A program made the translations under genes and the position numbers. Positions 1 to 9,770 of a stretch of DNA of 64,000 nt are shown here, piece by piece. The stretch's first letter is position 1. Each line of letters starts with the position of its first letter. The notes under the pieces are model-generated. The model was not told the DNA's origin. It did no database searches and was given only the letters and a program-made list of their open reading frames with translations. This stretch comes from DASUGC01 sp035606665 (GTDB taxonomy: Bacteria > Acidobacteriota > Vicinamibacteria > Vicinamibacterales > SCN-69-37). Location of the stretch: assembly GCA_035606665.1 (NCBI GenBank), contig DATNEY010000026.1, positions 124,001 to 188,000 on the forward strand, given 5' to 3'.

Positions 1-2
1 AG

Positions 3-437
3 GAGCACGGTGGCATCATCCGCGCCGGCGCGAAGCTGCTGTATGCCTTCGCGGAAGCGACCGTGCCGAAGATCACTGTCATCACACGCAAGGCCTACGG
101 CGGCGCGTATTGCGTCATGTCGAGCAAGCACATCCGCACCGACTTCAACTACGCGTATCCGACGGCGGAAATCGCGGTGATGGGGCCCGAGGGCGCCGTC
201 AACATCCTGTACCGGCGTGAGCTGCAGTCGGCGGACGACCCGGCAGCGCTTCGTTCGAAGCTGGTCGGTGACTTCCGGGAGAAGCTCGCCAATCCGTTCA
301 TTGCGGCGTCCCGCGGGTTCGTCGACGAAATCATCCAGCCGCGCATGACGCGCACGAAGCTCATCGCGGCGCTCGCCAGCTGCGACAACAAGCGGGACCG
401 CAACCCGCCGAAGAAGCACGGCAACATCCCGCTATGA
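3..437 (+). CDS. Acyl-CoA carboxylase carboxyltransferase subunit, C-terminal part (partial)
   Basis: The last 144 residues of a carboxyltransferase of the propionyl-/acetyl-CoA carboxylase beta family, open through the left window edge. It moves the carboxyl group from carboxybiotin to an acyl-CoA. The motif VITRKAYGGAYCVM supplies the Gly-Gly-Ala oxyanion-hole region, and the tail KKHGNIPL is typical of PccB-type subunits. The biotin carboxylase and biotin carrier genes follow on the same strand, so the three are probably one enzyme. The C-terminal form favours propionyl-CoA or another short acyl-CoA over a bacterial AccD, but the specificity pocket is not in view. The start lies outside the window. 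Confidence 0.9.
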   Translation, partial: EHGGIIRAGAKLLYAFAEATVPKITVITRKAYGGAYCVMSSKHIRTDFNYAYPTAEIAVMGPEGAVNILYRRELQSADDPAALRSKLVGDFREKLANPFIAASRGFVDEIIQPRMTRTKLIAALASCDNKRDRNPPKKHGNIPL

Positions 438-481
438 GACAAGTAGCGAGCGAGCGGCAGCGAGCGCGCCGCAGGAGCGGA

Positions 482-502
482 GCGGGGCTATGGGGTCCCC
501 GC
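482..502. repeat. GCGGGG...CCCCGC hairpin unit, copy 1
   Basis: A 21-bp palindromic unit with outer arms GCGGGG/CCCCGC, inside the 117-bp gap between the carboxyltransferase and biotin carboxylase genes. The rest of the gap is purine-rich with repeated GAGCG. The same unit occurs twice, in frame, inside the helicase gene near 48.5 kb. No promoter is evident, so the gap probably lies within one transcript. Confidence 0.6.
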
Positions 503-554
503 GAGCGACGGCGCGAGGGGGTCCGCGGGACGCACGTCCCCCGGTAAGAACAGG

Positions 555-2069
555 ATGAAAGTCCTTATTGCCAATCGCGGCGAGATCGCCGTTCGCATCA
601 TTCGCGCCTGCCGGGAGCTTGGATTCACTACCGTCGCCGTCTATTCGGAGTGCGATCGGCAGGCACTGCACGTTCGATCGGCCGACGAGGCGTACTTCAT
701 CGGCCCGAGCCCGGCGAGCGAGAGCTATCTGCGTATCGACAAGATTATTGATGTCGCAAAGAAGTCCGGCGCGACGCTCGTACATCCTGGCTACGGCTTT
801 CTCGCCGAGAACGAGGACTTTGCAGCGGCGTGCGTCGATGCGGGGCTGACGTTCGTCGGGCCCACGCCGCGGGCGATCGAGCTGATGGGCAGCAAGACGG
901 CCGCCCGGCAAGCCGCGATCGCCGCAGGTGTTTCCGTCGTGCCGGGCACCGAAGCGCCGTTTGCCGAAACGGCAACCGACGCCGAAATCACAGCCGCCGC
1001 TGAACGCGTCGGCTATCCGCTCGTCGTGAAAGCCGTTGCGGGCGGTGGGGGCAAGGGCATGCGCACGGTCGCCTCGGCGGCCGACCTGCTCGCAGCGGTG
1101 CGCACCGCGAAGTCCGAGGCCGGCTCTGCGTTCGGCGATACCGCCGTCTACTTCGAGCGCCGGATCATGAAGCCGCGCCACATCGAGATTCAGCTGCTGG
1201 CGGACCAGCACGGTACCGTGCTGCCGTTCGTCGAGCGCGAGTGCTCGATCCAGCGGCGCCACCAGAAAGTCGTCGAGGAGTCGCCGTCGGTCGCGCTCAC
1301 GCAGGAAACGCGCCGCCGGATGGCTGAGTGCGCCGCACGCGTGGCGAGGTCGGTCGGCTACACGAACGCCGGCACGATCGAGTTCCTCCTCGACGAGGAC
1401 GGACAGTTCTATTTCCTGGAGATGAACACGCGGCTGCAGGTCGAACATCCCGTGACGGAGCTCGTGACGGGCATCGATCTCGTGCAGTGGCAGCTGAGAA
1501 TCGCGCTGGGAGAGCGGCTGACCATCCCGGCCGATCGCGCGCTCACGCCGGTCGCGCACGCGATCGAGTGCCGCATCTATGCGGAGGATCCCGATGCCGG
1601 CTTCATGCCCGCACCCGGACTCGTGCGCGCGCTGTCCGTCCCGGGCGGGCCCGGCATCCGCGACGATCGCGGCGTCGCGCCCGGATTCGAAATCCCTGTC
1701 TTCTATGACTCGATGATTTCCAAGCTCGTCGTGTGGGCCGACACGCGCGCGGACGCCATCGCACGCCTGCGCCGTGTGCTCGCGGAATACCGCGTCGTCG
1801 GTGTCAAGACGACGGTGCCGTTCTTTCAGTGGCTGGTGGAGCAGCCGGAATTCGCGGAAGCCCGTTTCGACACGACGTACCTCGATCGCATCCTGGCGGC
1901 GAGGAAAGGGCAGCCGTTCGTCGAGCCGCAGGAATCAGATGAAGAGGATGCGGTCGTCGCCGCGGCCATCTCCGCCTGGTTCCACACACATCGCGCTATC
2001 GCCGCCGCGGGATCGGACGCCGCCAGCGCGTGGCGCCAGTCTGCAAGACGGGACGGACTGCGCGGATGA
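555..2069 (+). CDS. Biotin carboxylase subunit of acyl-CoA carboxylase
   Basis: ATP-dependent carboxylation of biotin on the carrier protein. The protein has 504 residues. The N-terminal domain opens MKVLIANRGEIAVRI. The ATP-grasp domain has a glycine-rich loop GGGGKGMR near residues 162-169 and the catalytic stretch EMNTRLQVEHP near 289-299, and the biotin carboxylase C-terminal domain follows to about 445. A roughly 55-residue tail beyond the AccC core, ending in a 'W..GRR.GLR'-like segment, is typical of propionyl/methylcrotonyl-CoA carboxylase alpha chains, whose biotin domain is here a separate gene. The stop overlaps the next start (ATGA). All catalytic signatures are intact. The acyl-CoA substrate is not determinable from this subunit. 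Confidence 0.93.
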   Translation: MKVLIANRGEIAVRIIRACRELGFTTVAVYSECDRQALHVRSADEAYFIGPSPASESYLRIDKIIDVAKKSGATLVHPGYGFLAENEDFAAACVDAGLTFVGPTPRAIELMGSKTAARQAAIAAGVSVVPGTEAPFAETATDAEITAAAERVGYPLVVKAVAGGGGKGMRTVASAADLLAAVRTAKSEAGSAFGDTAVYFERRIMKPRHIEIQLLADQHGTVLPFVERECSIQRRHQKVVEESPSVALTQETRRRMAECAARVARSVGYTNAGTIEFLLDEDGQFYFLEMNTRLQVEHPVTELVTGIDLVQWQLRIALGERLTIPADRALTPVAHAIECRIYAEDPDAGFMPAPGLVRALSVPGGPGIRDDRGVAPGFEIPVFYDSMISKLVVWADTRADAIARLRRVLAEYRVVGVKTTVPFFQWLVEQPEFAEARFDTTYLDRILAARKGQPFVEPQESDEEDAVVAAAISAWFHTHRAIAAAGSDAASAWRQSARRDGLRG

Positions 2070-2584
2070 CATTTGAAATTGAAGTCAACGGCACCATGCG
2101 GACGGCGTCGATCGAGACGATCGGCACGCCTGGCGCGTCCGGCGGACGGTTCCGCATCCGCGTCGACGGCGTCGTCCACGAGTTGGACGCCACCGTCACT
2201 GATCTTGGCTTGTCCCTTGTCTATGCGGATACCGGCCGTGGCGCGGACGTCGCCGTCACCGAGCGCGCGCCCGGCGAACTGCTTCTGCAGTTTCCACGGG
2301 TCATGCTGACGGCGCTTGTCGACGCCCGGCGGTTCCGGCGCGGCGGCGCCGGTCCCGCGGCGGCCGCCGGCGAAGTGCGAGTCCTGGCGCCGATGCCCGG
2401 CCGCGTCCTTCGCGTCCTGGTGAAGCCTGGTGACGAGGTCGGCGCGCGCCAGGGTCTCGTGGTGATCGAGGCCATGAAGATGGAAAACGAAATCGGCGCC
2501 CCCAAGGCGGGCCGGATCAAGGAAGTCGCCGTCACCGACGGCCAGTCCGTGGAGAGCGGCCGCCTGCTCGTCGTCGTCGAGTAG
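2066..2584 (+). CDS. Biotin carboxyl carrier protein
   Basis: A 172-residue biotin acceptor for the preceding carboxylase. The biotinyl domain occupies roughly the last 75 residues, with the biotinylation motif EAMKMEN (acceptor Lys about residue 138) and the paired beta strands V..PMPG...V.V..GD. The N-terminal 90 residues form a small beta-rich domain, followed by a Gly/Ala linker. I chose the ATG at 2066 because it overlaps the upstream TGA by 4 bases. An in-frame GTG/ATG further upstream would lie inside the biotin carboxylase tail. Acts in the cytoplasm with the two neighbouring subunits. Confidence 0.93.
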   Translation: MTFEIEVNGTMRTASIETIGTPGASGGRFRIRVDGVVHELDATVTDLGLSLVYADTGRGADVAVTERAPGELLLQFPRVMLTALVDARRFRRGGAGPAAAAGEVRVLAPMPGRVLRVLVKPGDEVGARQGLVVIEAMKMENEIGAPKAGRIKEVAVTDGQSVESGRLLVVVE

Positions 2585-2661
2585 TCCCCTGAGTGAAGGC
2601 TGAGGGAACGCTGAGTGCCTGTCCCGAAAAACCCGCGCCGATCGCAAGGTAAGCTGGAGGC

Positions 2662-5600
2662 GTGATCGAGCAGACGGAGGTCCCGGGTGCAGACCCCGCA
2701 CCGCCCGAGCGACCGAAAGGCGCCCGGCGCGGGGCCGCGCGCCGCTGGACGAAGCGTCTCGCCATCGTCATTTCCGCCGCACTCGCATCGTTTTTCATCA
2801 CAATCTTCAGCGTCGACATCGGCAACATCACGATCGCCGGCAAGTCGATCCGGACGCTGGCTGAAAGCCAGGGTTCGAAGTTCCTGAAGCGGCCGCTGCA
2901 CATCGGGCGAATCAGTGCGCTCCTCACGCCGGGAAAGTTCGTGGTCGAGGACCTGAGGATCGAGGGCCCGACGCCGAGCGACCGGCCGTTCTTCGCAGCA
3001 AAGAAGATCACGGTCGAGTTTCCATGGTGGACTCTCGTGCGGCTGCCCCGCGAGCTGTACGTCGATCTGCACATCTACGGATGGCGGATGACCGTTGAGA
3101 ACTGGGCGGAGGGAGGCGCGCGCCTGCCGAATCTCAAGAGGCAGAGCAGTGGCGGTCCGCAGAGTTTCAAGACCCAGAGCATGGCGGTGTACGCGCACGA
3201 CGGCGAGTTCGTCTACGAGGACCACGTCAGCAATTGGGGCGTTGTCTGCCCGAACCTGAACTTTGCGCTCGTGCGCGCGGCCAACCTCAACACCATCCTC
3301 GGCAGCGCGCAGTTCACGAAAGGCACGACGCGCATAGGCCGCTTCCTGCCCATGAGCACGGACTTCACCACGCGCTTCCAGCTGCAGGGCGCGAAGGTGC
3401 TGCTGAAACACATCGATCTCGTCACGGACGGCGCGCGGTCGCACGTCAATGGCTACGTCAACTTCGCCAACTGGCCCGAGCAGGAATACGGCATCACGTC
3501 GGAAGTCGATTTCTCCCGCATGCGGGAGATCTTCTTTGCCAACGAGACGTGGCGGGTTGGCGGCACCGGGACGTTCCAGGGCATCTTCAAGTTCTGGAAG
3601 ACGGGACGTGAACTGGCGGGGCAGTTCACGAGCGAGGAGGCGGCGCTCAATTTCACCAAGGGCGAGTGGCGCTTCCCGCATCTTCACGGCGACCTGCGCT
3701 GGACCGCCAAGGAATTCATCGTGCCGCATGCCGAGTCCGAGTTTCTCGGCGGATCGATGCGGCTCACCTACGGCTTCCCGATGGGCGTGCCCAATGGGAT
3801 GACGACGTTCGTCGCGGACTATCAGGACGTCGATCTCTATAGGTTCACGCGGCAGTACAGCTTCACCGCGCTCGAGCCGCAGGGCCGCATGCGCGGCCGC
3901 GTGGCCATGACTTGGCGTGGCAAGTTCAGTGAAGGGATGCAGGGCTCGGGCAACACGACGATCCAACCCCTCGCAGGTGAAGCCGTGGCGGCCGCCACGC
4001 TTCCAGCTCAGCCGCCGGAGTTCGAGCACGAGCCCAGAGCAGGCTTCGTGAAGTTCAAGCCGTTCGGCTTCTTTCCGATCTCCGCCGATCTGAAGTACAG
4101 GTTCACGCCGGGGTCTCTCGACTTCGAGCCGAGCTGGGTCGCCACGCCGAAGACGTACGTGAGCTTCAGCGGCCACGCCCGCGGCGGTCCCGTGAACGTG
4201 CCGTTCCATGTGACGAGTCACGACTGGCAGAACAGCGATCGGCTCTTCACCGCCATCATGACCAATTTCGGATCGCAGGTCGGTGCGATTCCGGTCGGCG
4301 GCCGCGGAGTCTTCGACGGCTCGCTGACGAAGTTCTTCAACGCGCCACGAATCGAGGGCCGGTTCTCCGGCGACCAGATGCACGCGTGGGACGTCGATTG
4401 GGGGACGGCGTCCGGTGACGTCGTGATTGAGAACAATTACCTGGACCTGAAGAACGGCGTGATCACGTATCCAGGTGGCGGACGCGTAGTGACGTCGGGA
4501 AGATACGCGCTCGGCTACCCCCGCGCCGATGGCGGCGAGGAGATCAACGCGGACATCGACGTGCAGAACATGCCACTCGAGCCGCTCAAGAAGGCATTCG
4601 AGCTCGTGGACTGGCCCGTGACTGGCACGGTCGCGTCGGCATCGATGCATCTCACCGGAAAATACGAACAACCCGGCAATCCCGCACGGCCTGGCACGAT
4701 GCGCCTCGTGGATGGCACGGCCTGGGAGGAGCCCTTCGACGCCGTGACGAGCGCGCTCGTGTTCGAAGGCAACGGTGGCCTGCGCCTGCGCGGCATGCGG
4801 ATGGAGAAATCGGGGGGTCTCATCACCGGTGACGCGTGGGTGAGCTGGGAGGAAGACGCCTACTCTTTCGCGGCTCACACTGAGGGCACGGGACTCGCGG
4901 TGGACAAGCTGGCGAACTTCAAGATCGAGCAAGCGCCGCTTACCGGCCAGCTCACATTCGACGCCCATGGCGAGGGCAGCCTCGACTCTCCGGCGTGGAC
5001 GATGAACGGGCAGATCCCCGACCTCTATGCCGGTGGTGAGGGTGTGGGCGCCGTCGCGGGCCGCATCTCGCTGGCGAACGAGACACTCAAGATCGAGGCG
5101 GAGGTGGCCGGTGCAAACCGGTTGCAAGTAAGCGCCAACGGCGAGATCGCGTTGAACGATACGTACGACGCGAAGTTGAACATGCGCTTCACCGACACGT
5201 CGATCGACCCGTATCTCAAGTTTGTCACCCAGGAGATGCCCTACTCGAAGGCGATCGCCTCCGGCGCGATTACTGTGAACGGACCGCTGGCCGATTGGAC
5301 GCGCCTGAACGTGACCTCGACGATCGAAAAGGCGGATCTCACGCTGTTCGCGTACGCGCTCGCCAACGACGGCGACCTCCGGATGTCCTTGAAGAACAGT
5401 ACCTTCTCGCTCGACCAGGTGAAGTTCAAGGGCGCCGGGACCGAGCTGACACTCCTGGGCACCGTCGATGCCGGCGCGCGCAAGGCGAACGTCCGCGCGA
5501 CTGGAACGGCCAGCCTGGAGGCGCTGCGCGGCTTCTATCCGGAACTCGTCGCCAGCGGCGATGCGTCCCTGGAGGCCTCACTGATCGGCGCGTTCGATGA

Positions 5601-6846
5601 CCTCATTGTGGACGGCCGCGCGGTGATTAAGGACGGGCGCCTGCGGCTTCCGTCGCTTCCTCACGGTTTCGACAACATCAACGGCCCAATCGTCATGCAG
5701 AAGGGCCGCATCTCGGTCGATCAGTTGCGCGCGACGATGGGCGAGGGCCCCGTGACGTTCGGCGGCGACATCGTCCTCGAGGGCTACAAGCCCTCGGAGT
5801 ACAACCTGAGCGCCGATGGACGGTCATTGCACCTGCGGCTGCTCGACGGCCTGCGGTCCACGGTGAACACGCACCTCGAGTTACGCGGACCGATCAATGC
5901 GCCGGTCATGTCCGGGACGGTGGACGTGCTGACGGCGTCGTATTCACCGCGGATCCAGACCGGTGCCGGATATTTCGACCTGCTCCGCGGCGCCGCCGAG
6001 CCCGAGCCGGAACCGTTGCCCGCGCCTGTGCTCGCACCCAAGGCTGCCGAGACGTCCCCGATGATGCTCGCCATCAAGGTCCGGTCCGGTGTCGTGCCGT
6101 TCATCGAGAACAACGCCGGCACGATCAGCGGCACCGCCGACTTCGAGATCAACGGCACGGCATCGCAGCCGATGTACACCGGCCGCATCACGATCGATCG
6201 CGGCGAATGGGTGCTAGCCAGCAACCGGTTCTTCCTCCAGAGCGGCCTCATCGAATTCACCAATCCGGTTACCCTCGATCCGTTCTTCGATGTCGCCGCG
6301 CGGACGCGGCTGCTGGTGACCGGCCAGTACTACGACGTGAACCTGAGGGCCACCGGCACGTTCGACAAGCTCCAGTTTTCGATCTCCTCCGAGCCGTGGC
6401 TGCCGGAGTTCCAGATCATTTCCCTGCTTCTCGGCGAGACCGCGGACGTCGGGCGGGCCGAGCTCCTCGCCCGCAGCGCGCCCGAGGAGTTGCGCAACCA
6501 GGCGCTTCGCACCGCGGGTGTCGTGTTCCTGACCAGCCCGATTTCATCGACGATTGGCAGCGTGGCGGAGCGTGTCACAGCCATCGACACCGTGCAGATC
6601 GTGCCGCAGCTCGGCAACTCCACGGATCTACAGCAGCTCAGCCCGGCCGCGCGCATCACCCTGGGCAAGCGGTTGTCGGAGCGCTGGTACCTCACGTACT
6701 CGCGCACGCTCACGACGACACCGACGCTGCAGAACGAAATCATTCTGATCGAATTCAATCAGAGCGATCAGGTGTCCTGGATTCTGTCGCGGAACGAAGA
6801 TCGATCGTACGCGCTCGACTTCCGCATCAAATACGTTTTCCGATGA
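2662..6846 (+). CDS. TamB-like translocation/assembly module protein
   Basis: A 1394-residue AsmA/TamB-type protein, anchored in the inner membrane by one helix near residues 35-55 (RLAIVISAALASFFITI). The long periplasmic beta-rich body resembles bridge-like lipid-transfer proteins, and the TamB (DUF490) domain lies in roughly the last 350 residues. Family role: outer-membrane protein assembly and/or phospholipid transport between membranes, working with a BamA-superfamily barrel. Such a barrel is encoded directly downstream with a 4-base ATGA overlap. The start is a GTG 16 bases after a purine-rich GGTAAGCTGGAGG stretch. The length is within the TamB range (about 1200-1500). The call to TamB rather than another AsmA protein rests on the C-terminal region and the neighbour. 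Confidence 0.85.
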   Translation: MIEQTEVPGADPAPPERPKGARRGAARRWTKRLAIVISAALASFFITIFSVDIGNITIAGKSIRTLAESQGSKFLKRPLHIGRISALLTPGKFVVEDLRIEGPTPSDRPFFAAKKITVEFPWWTLVRLPRELYVDLHIYGWRMTVENWAEGGARLPNLKRQSSGGPQSFKTQSMAVYAHDGEFVYEDHVSNWGVVCPNLNFALVRAANLNTILGSAQFTKGTTRIGRFLPMSTDFTTRFQLQGAKVLLKHIDLVTDGARSHVNGYVNFANWPEQEYGITSEVDFSRMREIFFANETWRVGGTGTFQGIFKFWKTGRELAGQFTSEEAALNFTKGEWRFPHLHGDLRWTAKEFIVPHAESEFLGGSMRLTYGFPMGVPNGMTTFVADYQDVDLYRFTRQYSFTALEPQGRMRGRVAMTWRGKFSEGMQGSGNTTIQPLAGEAVAAATLPAQPPEFEHEPRAGFVKFKPFGFFPISADLKYRFTPGSLDFEPSWVATPKTYVSFSGHARGGPVNVPFHVTSHDWQNSDRLFTAIMTNFGSQVGAIPVGGRGVFDGSLTKFFNAPRIEGRFSGDQMHAWDVDWGTASGDVVIENNYLDLKNGVITYPGGGRVVTSGRYALGYPRADGGEEINADIDVQNMPLEPLKKAFELVDWPVTGTVASASMHLTGKYEQPGNPARPGTMRLVDGTAWEEPFDAVTSALVFEGNGGLRLRGMRMEKSGGLITGDAWVSWEEDAYSFAAHTEGTGLAVDKLANFKIEQAPLTGQLTFDAHGEGSLDSPAWTMNGQIPDLYAGGEGVGAVAGRISLANETLKIEAEVAGANRLQVSANGEIALNDTYDAKLNMRFTDTSIDPYLKFVTQEMPYSKAIASGAITVNGPLADWTRLNVTSTIEKADLTLFAYALANDGDLRMSLKNSTFSLDQVKFKGAGTELTLLGTVDAGARKANVRATGTASLEALRGFYPELVASGDASLEASLIGAFDDLIVDGRAVIKDGRLRLPSLPHGFDNINGPIVMQKGRISVDQLRATMGEGPVTFGGDIVLEGYKPSEYNLSADGRSLHLRLLDGLRSTVNTHLELRGPINAPVMSGTVDVLTASYSPRIQTGAGYFDLLRGAAEPEPEPLPAPVLAPKAAETSPMMLAIKVRSGVVPFIENNAGTISGTADFEINGTASQPMYTGRITIDRGEWVLASNRFFLQSGLIEFTNPVTLDPFFDVAARTRLLVTGQYYDVNLRATGTFDKLQFSISSEPWLPEFQIISLLLGETADVGRAELLARSAPEELRNQALRTAGVVFLTSPISSTIGSVAERVTAIDTVQIVPQLGNSTDLQQLSPAARITLGKRLSERWYLTYSRTLTTTPTLQNEIILIEFNQSDQVSWILSRNEDRSYALDFRIKYVFR

Positions 6847-9770
6847 AGCCCGTCTGCCGCATCGCCGTCTGGCTGGCGCTGGTTGTTGCTGCGACGAGCA
6901 CCCCGGCGTTCGCGCAGGCGCAGCCTCAGGACACCCTCGATCGCCTACTCGGCCAGCCGATCTCGGCGGTCGAGGTCCAGGTCGAGGGCAAGCCCGACAC
7001 GTCCGCGCCGCTGCTCGCCCTGGTCGACATCAAGCCGGGAGAGCGGTTCACGATTGCGACGTACCGCCGCGTCGCCGACCGCTTCAGTCAGGTTCCACGC
7101 TTCGAGAACGTGCGTGTCATGGCCGCCGAGCGGCCGGCAGGACTGGTGTTGATTTTCGACCTGGAGCCACGACACGCCATCGATCGGCTGGAATTTCCTG
7201 GCGAAAACACTGGACTCAGCGCGGACACGCTCCAGCAGCTGGTCCGCGACCGCTTCAACGGCCTGCCGGCGTTCACACGGACCGGCGAAATTGAGGAGGC
7301 TGTACGGCGAATCCTGGAAGAGGAGGGCTTCCGCTCCGCGTCCGTGACCGCCGAGATCGAACGGACTCACAACCCGGACCGCGCGACGATGAATCTGCAC
7401 GTGCAGTCCGGCGAACGCACGATCATCCGGGCGATCAAGGTGATCGGCGAATCGCAATGGTCCACCGAGACGATCCTGAAGAAGCTCGGGATTGCCGTTG
7501 GTCAGCCCTACCGGGATCGGGCCCTGCTCGCCGGGCTGGCCCGTCTCCGTGATGAGCTGCGGGCCGGCGGGTACTACTCCGCGAGCGCGGACTTCGAAGC
7601 GACCCCGGACGGCGTACACGTCGATCTGGTGCTCACGGTCCACGCGGGTCCGAAGATTCGGCTCGTCGTCAACGGCGAGTTGCCGGGCAGCGAGGACGAG
7701 TACATTCCGATGAAGCGGCAGGGCGCGGCCGACGAGGACCTGCTGTTCGACTCGCGCCTCCGCATCGAGAACGAGTGGAAGCGGCAGGGCTTCTGGCACG
7801 CGAGCGTCACGTACGACCGCCAGGACGCCGATGGCGAGCGGGTCGTCACGTTCACGATCAACCGGGGCAAGCGATACCGTGTCGCCAGGGTCGAGCTCCC
7901 GGCCGGGTTGCACGTGACACAGGCCGACCTCGCGGCCATTCCGGCGCTGAAAGCGAACGCGATTTTCAGCGAGGAGGCCGTTACCCGGGCTCTATACAGA
8001 CTGGGGGCCGTCTATCAGCAGGACGGCTACTTCAAGGTCTCGTTCGATCCCAAGTACCAGGAAGTCGCGGGCCGTTCCGACTCGGAGGGCGGCGTGGTGA
8101 TCGCGCTCAATATCGCCGAGGGGCCGAGGGCCGTCATCACAGGCATCACCTTCGACCTGGGGGAGCGGCCCGTCGTGACATCGGCCGACCTCCTGCGGGT
8201 CATGCGATCGCAGCAACGCTCGCCACCGGCGCCGTTCTCACCCGGCAATCTCATTTTCGACAGGCAGGCGCTGCCGGCGTACTACGAGAGCCAGGGCTTC
8301 CTCAATCGCCGCGTCGAAATTCTTCCCGAGTTCAACACCGCGGAAACCGAGGTGGTGCTGCACGTGAACGCCACCGAGGGCGCTCGCGTGCTGGTGGGAG
8401 AGATCACGGTCGTCGGCAACGACCGGTATTCGCGCGAATCGATCCTCAACGAAATCACGCTTGTCCCGGGTCAGCCCTATAGCGAGTCGGCACGCATCGA
8501 GAGCCAGCGGCGCCTCTACAACCTCGGGCTGCGGAGTGTCAGCGTCACCGCGCTGCCACGGCTGCCCGGCGAGACCGAGAACCGCATCGTCGTGTCCGTG
8601 GTCGAGACGGGCTCGGTGACGTTCGGTTTCGGCGGCGGTCTGGAAGGGGAGACTCACGCGCGAAATACGGTTGACGGCGGAACGGAAGACCGCCTGGAGT
8701 TCTCGCCTCGCGCGTCGATCGACATCGGACGTCGCAATATCGGCGGCCGCAACCGGTCGGTGAACCTCTTCTCGCGGGTCAGCCTGAAGCCGCCCAGCTC
8801 CAAGGATCCGGCCAAGGACGGCCGAGGACTCAGTTTTGCGGAGTACCGCGTCAACCTGACGTTCCAGGAACGCTATGCGTTCAGATCGAACTCCGACGTG
8901 ATCCTCGGCGCGACGTCTGAACAGATCGTGCGCTCGACGTACAGCTATCGCCGGCAAGGCCTGAATGCGGACGTGGTGCGTCCGCTCCCGAAGGCGATGA
9001 GTCTCTCGGGACGTTACTCGCTCGAGCGGACCGAGTTGTTCGACGTTCGGCTGACCGAAGACGAACAGTCCCTCATCGACCGCCGCTTCGCCCAGGTCCG
9101 CCTGTCCATACTCTCGGCAACGATCTATCGCGATCGCCGCGACAGCCAGGCCGCACCAACGCGGGGCAACGTGCTGACCGGCAGCATCGATTTCGCTCCG
9201 CGCTGGATTGGGTCCGAGGTCGGGTTCGTCAAGAGCCAGTTCGAGGCTTCCATCTACAGAAGTCTCGTGTCATCCAGACGGGCGGTTTTCGCGGGACGAG
9301 CGATCATCGGGCTCGCCCGTGGCTTCGAGCGCACCGTGCCTCGCGAGGACGGTGGCGTGGACATCGTGGCCGACCTGCCTGCCACTCAACGCTTCTATGC
9401 AGGGGGCAGCAATACCGTACGCGGCTTCAAGTTCGAGCAGCTCGGCGTCCGTGAGATTCTGAACGACAAGGGTCTGTCGGACGGCGGTAATGCCATGTTC
9501 GTGCTGAACAATGAAGTGCGTATCGCGTCCGGCCGGATCTCCAAGCGAGCGCTCACGACGGTCGCGTTCCTCGACGCGGGCAATGTCTTCGATCGCGTGG
9601 GCGACTTCGATCTTTCGCGCCTTCGCGCCGCCGTCGGCGTCGGTGTTCGCTACGACTCGTTCTTCGGGCCCATCCGGCTCGACGTGGGATTCAAGCTCGA
9701 CAGGTTCACGTTCCCGAAGGCGAAAGAACGCCGCTGGGAACTGCATCTGAGTCTCTTCGAGGTGTTCTGA
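6843..9770 (+). CDS. BamA/TamA-family outer-membrane barrel with POTRA repeats
   Basis: A 975-residue outer-membrane protein. It has a signal peptide ending near AFAQA (residue about 24), several POTRA-like repeats (roughly 35-590, e.g. 'ILKKLGIAVGQPY' and 'SILNEITLVPGQPYSE'), then a C-terminal 16-strand-type barrel. The barrel contains the conserved L6 motif VRGF near residue 859 and ends in the aromatic residue expected of outer-membrane proteins (SLFEVF). It is longer than E. coli TamA (three POTRAs), with at least five repeat-like units, so it could also be called BamA-like. Pairing with the TamB-like gene upstream argues for TAM function. The start at 6843 is fixed by the ATGA overlap and the signal peptide; the open frame extends upstream, but inside tamB. 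Confidence 0.88.
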   Translation: MKPVCRIAVWLALVVAATSTPAFAQAQPQDTLDRLLGQPISAVEVQVEGKPDTSAPLLALVDIKPGERFTIATYRRVADRFSQVPRFENVRVMAAERPAGLVLIFDLEPRHAIDRLEFPGENTGLSADTLQQLVRDRFNGLPAFTRTGEIEEAVRRILEEEGFRSASVTAEIERTHNPDRATMNLHVQSGERTIIRAIKVIGESQWSTETILKKLGIAVGQPYRDRALLAGLARLRDELRAGGYYSASADFEATPDGVHVDLVLTVHAGPKIRLVVNGELPGSEDEYIPMKRQGAADEDLLFDSRLRIENEWKRQGFWHASVTYDRQDADGERVVTFTINRGKRYRVARVELPAGLHVTQADLAAIPALKANAIFSEEAVTRALYRLGAVYQQDGYFKVSFDPKYQEVAGRSDSEGGVVIALNIAEGPRAVITGITFDLGERPVVTSADLLRVMRSQQRSPPAPFSPGNLIFDRQALPAYYESQGFLNRRVEILPEFNTAETEVVLHVNATEGARVLVGEITVVGNDRYSRESILNEITLVPGQPYSESARIESQRRLYNLGLRSVSVTALPRLPGETENRIVVSVVETGSVTFGFGGGLEGETHARNTVDGGTEDRLEFSPRASIDIGRRNIGGRNRSVNLFSRVSLKPPSSKDPAKDGRGLSFAEYRVNLTFQERYAFRSNSDVILGATSEQIVRSTYSYRRQGLNADVVRPLPKAMSLSGRYSLERTELFDVRLTEDEQSLIDRRFAQVRLSILSATIYRDRRDSQAAPTRGNVLTGSIDFAPRWIGSEVGFVKSQFEASIYRSLVSSRRAVFAGRAIIGLARGFERTVPREDGGVDIVADLPATQRFYAGGSNTVRGFKFEQLGVREILNDKGLSDGGNAMFVLNNEVRIASGRISKRALTTVAFLDAGNVFDRVGDFDLSRLRAAVGVGVRYDSFFGPIRLDVGFKLDRFTFPKAKERRWELHLSLFEVF

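Noticed and set aside
2221..5127. Long open frame antisense to the TamB-like gene (968 codons)
   Set aside because: High GC leaves stops rare in the opposite frame. The translation is Arg/His/Asp-rich with no domain, while the sense strand gives a coherent TamB protein.
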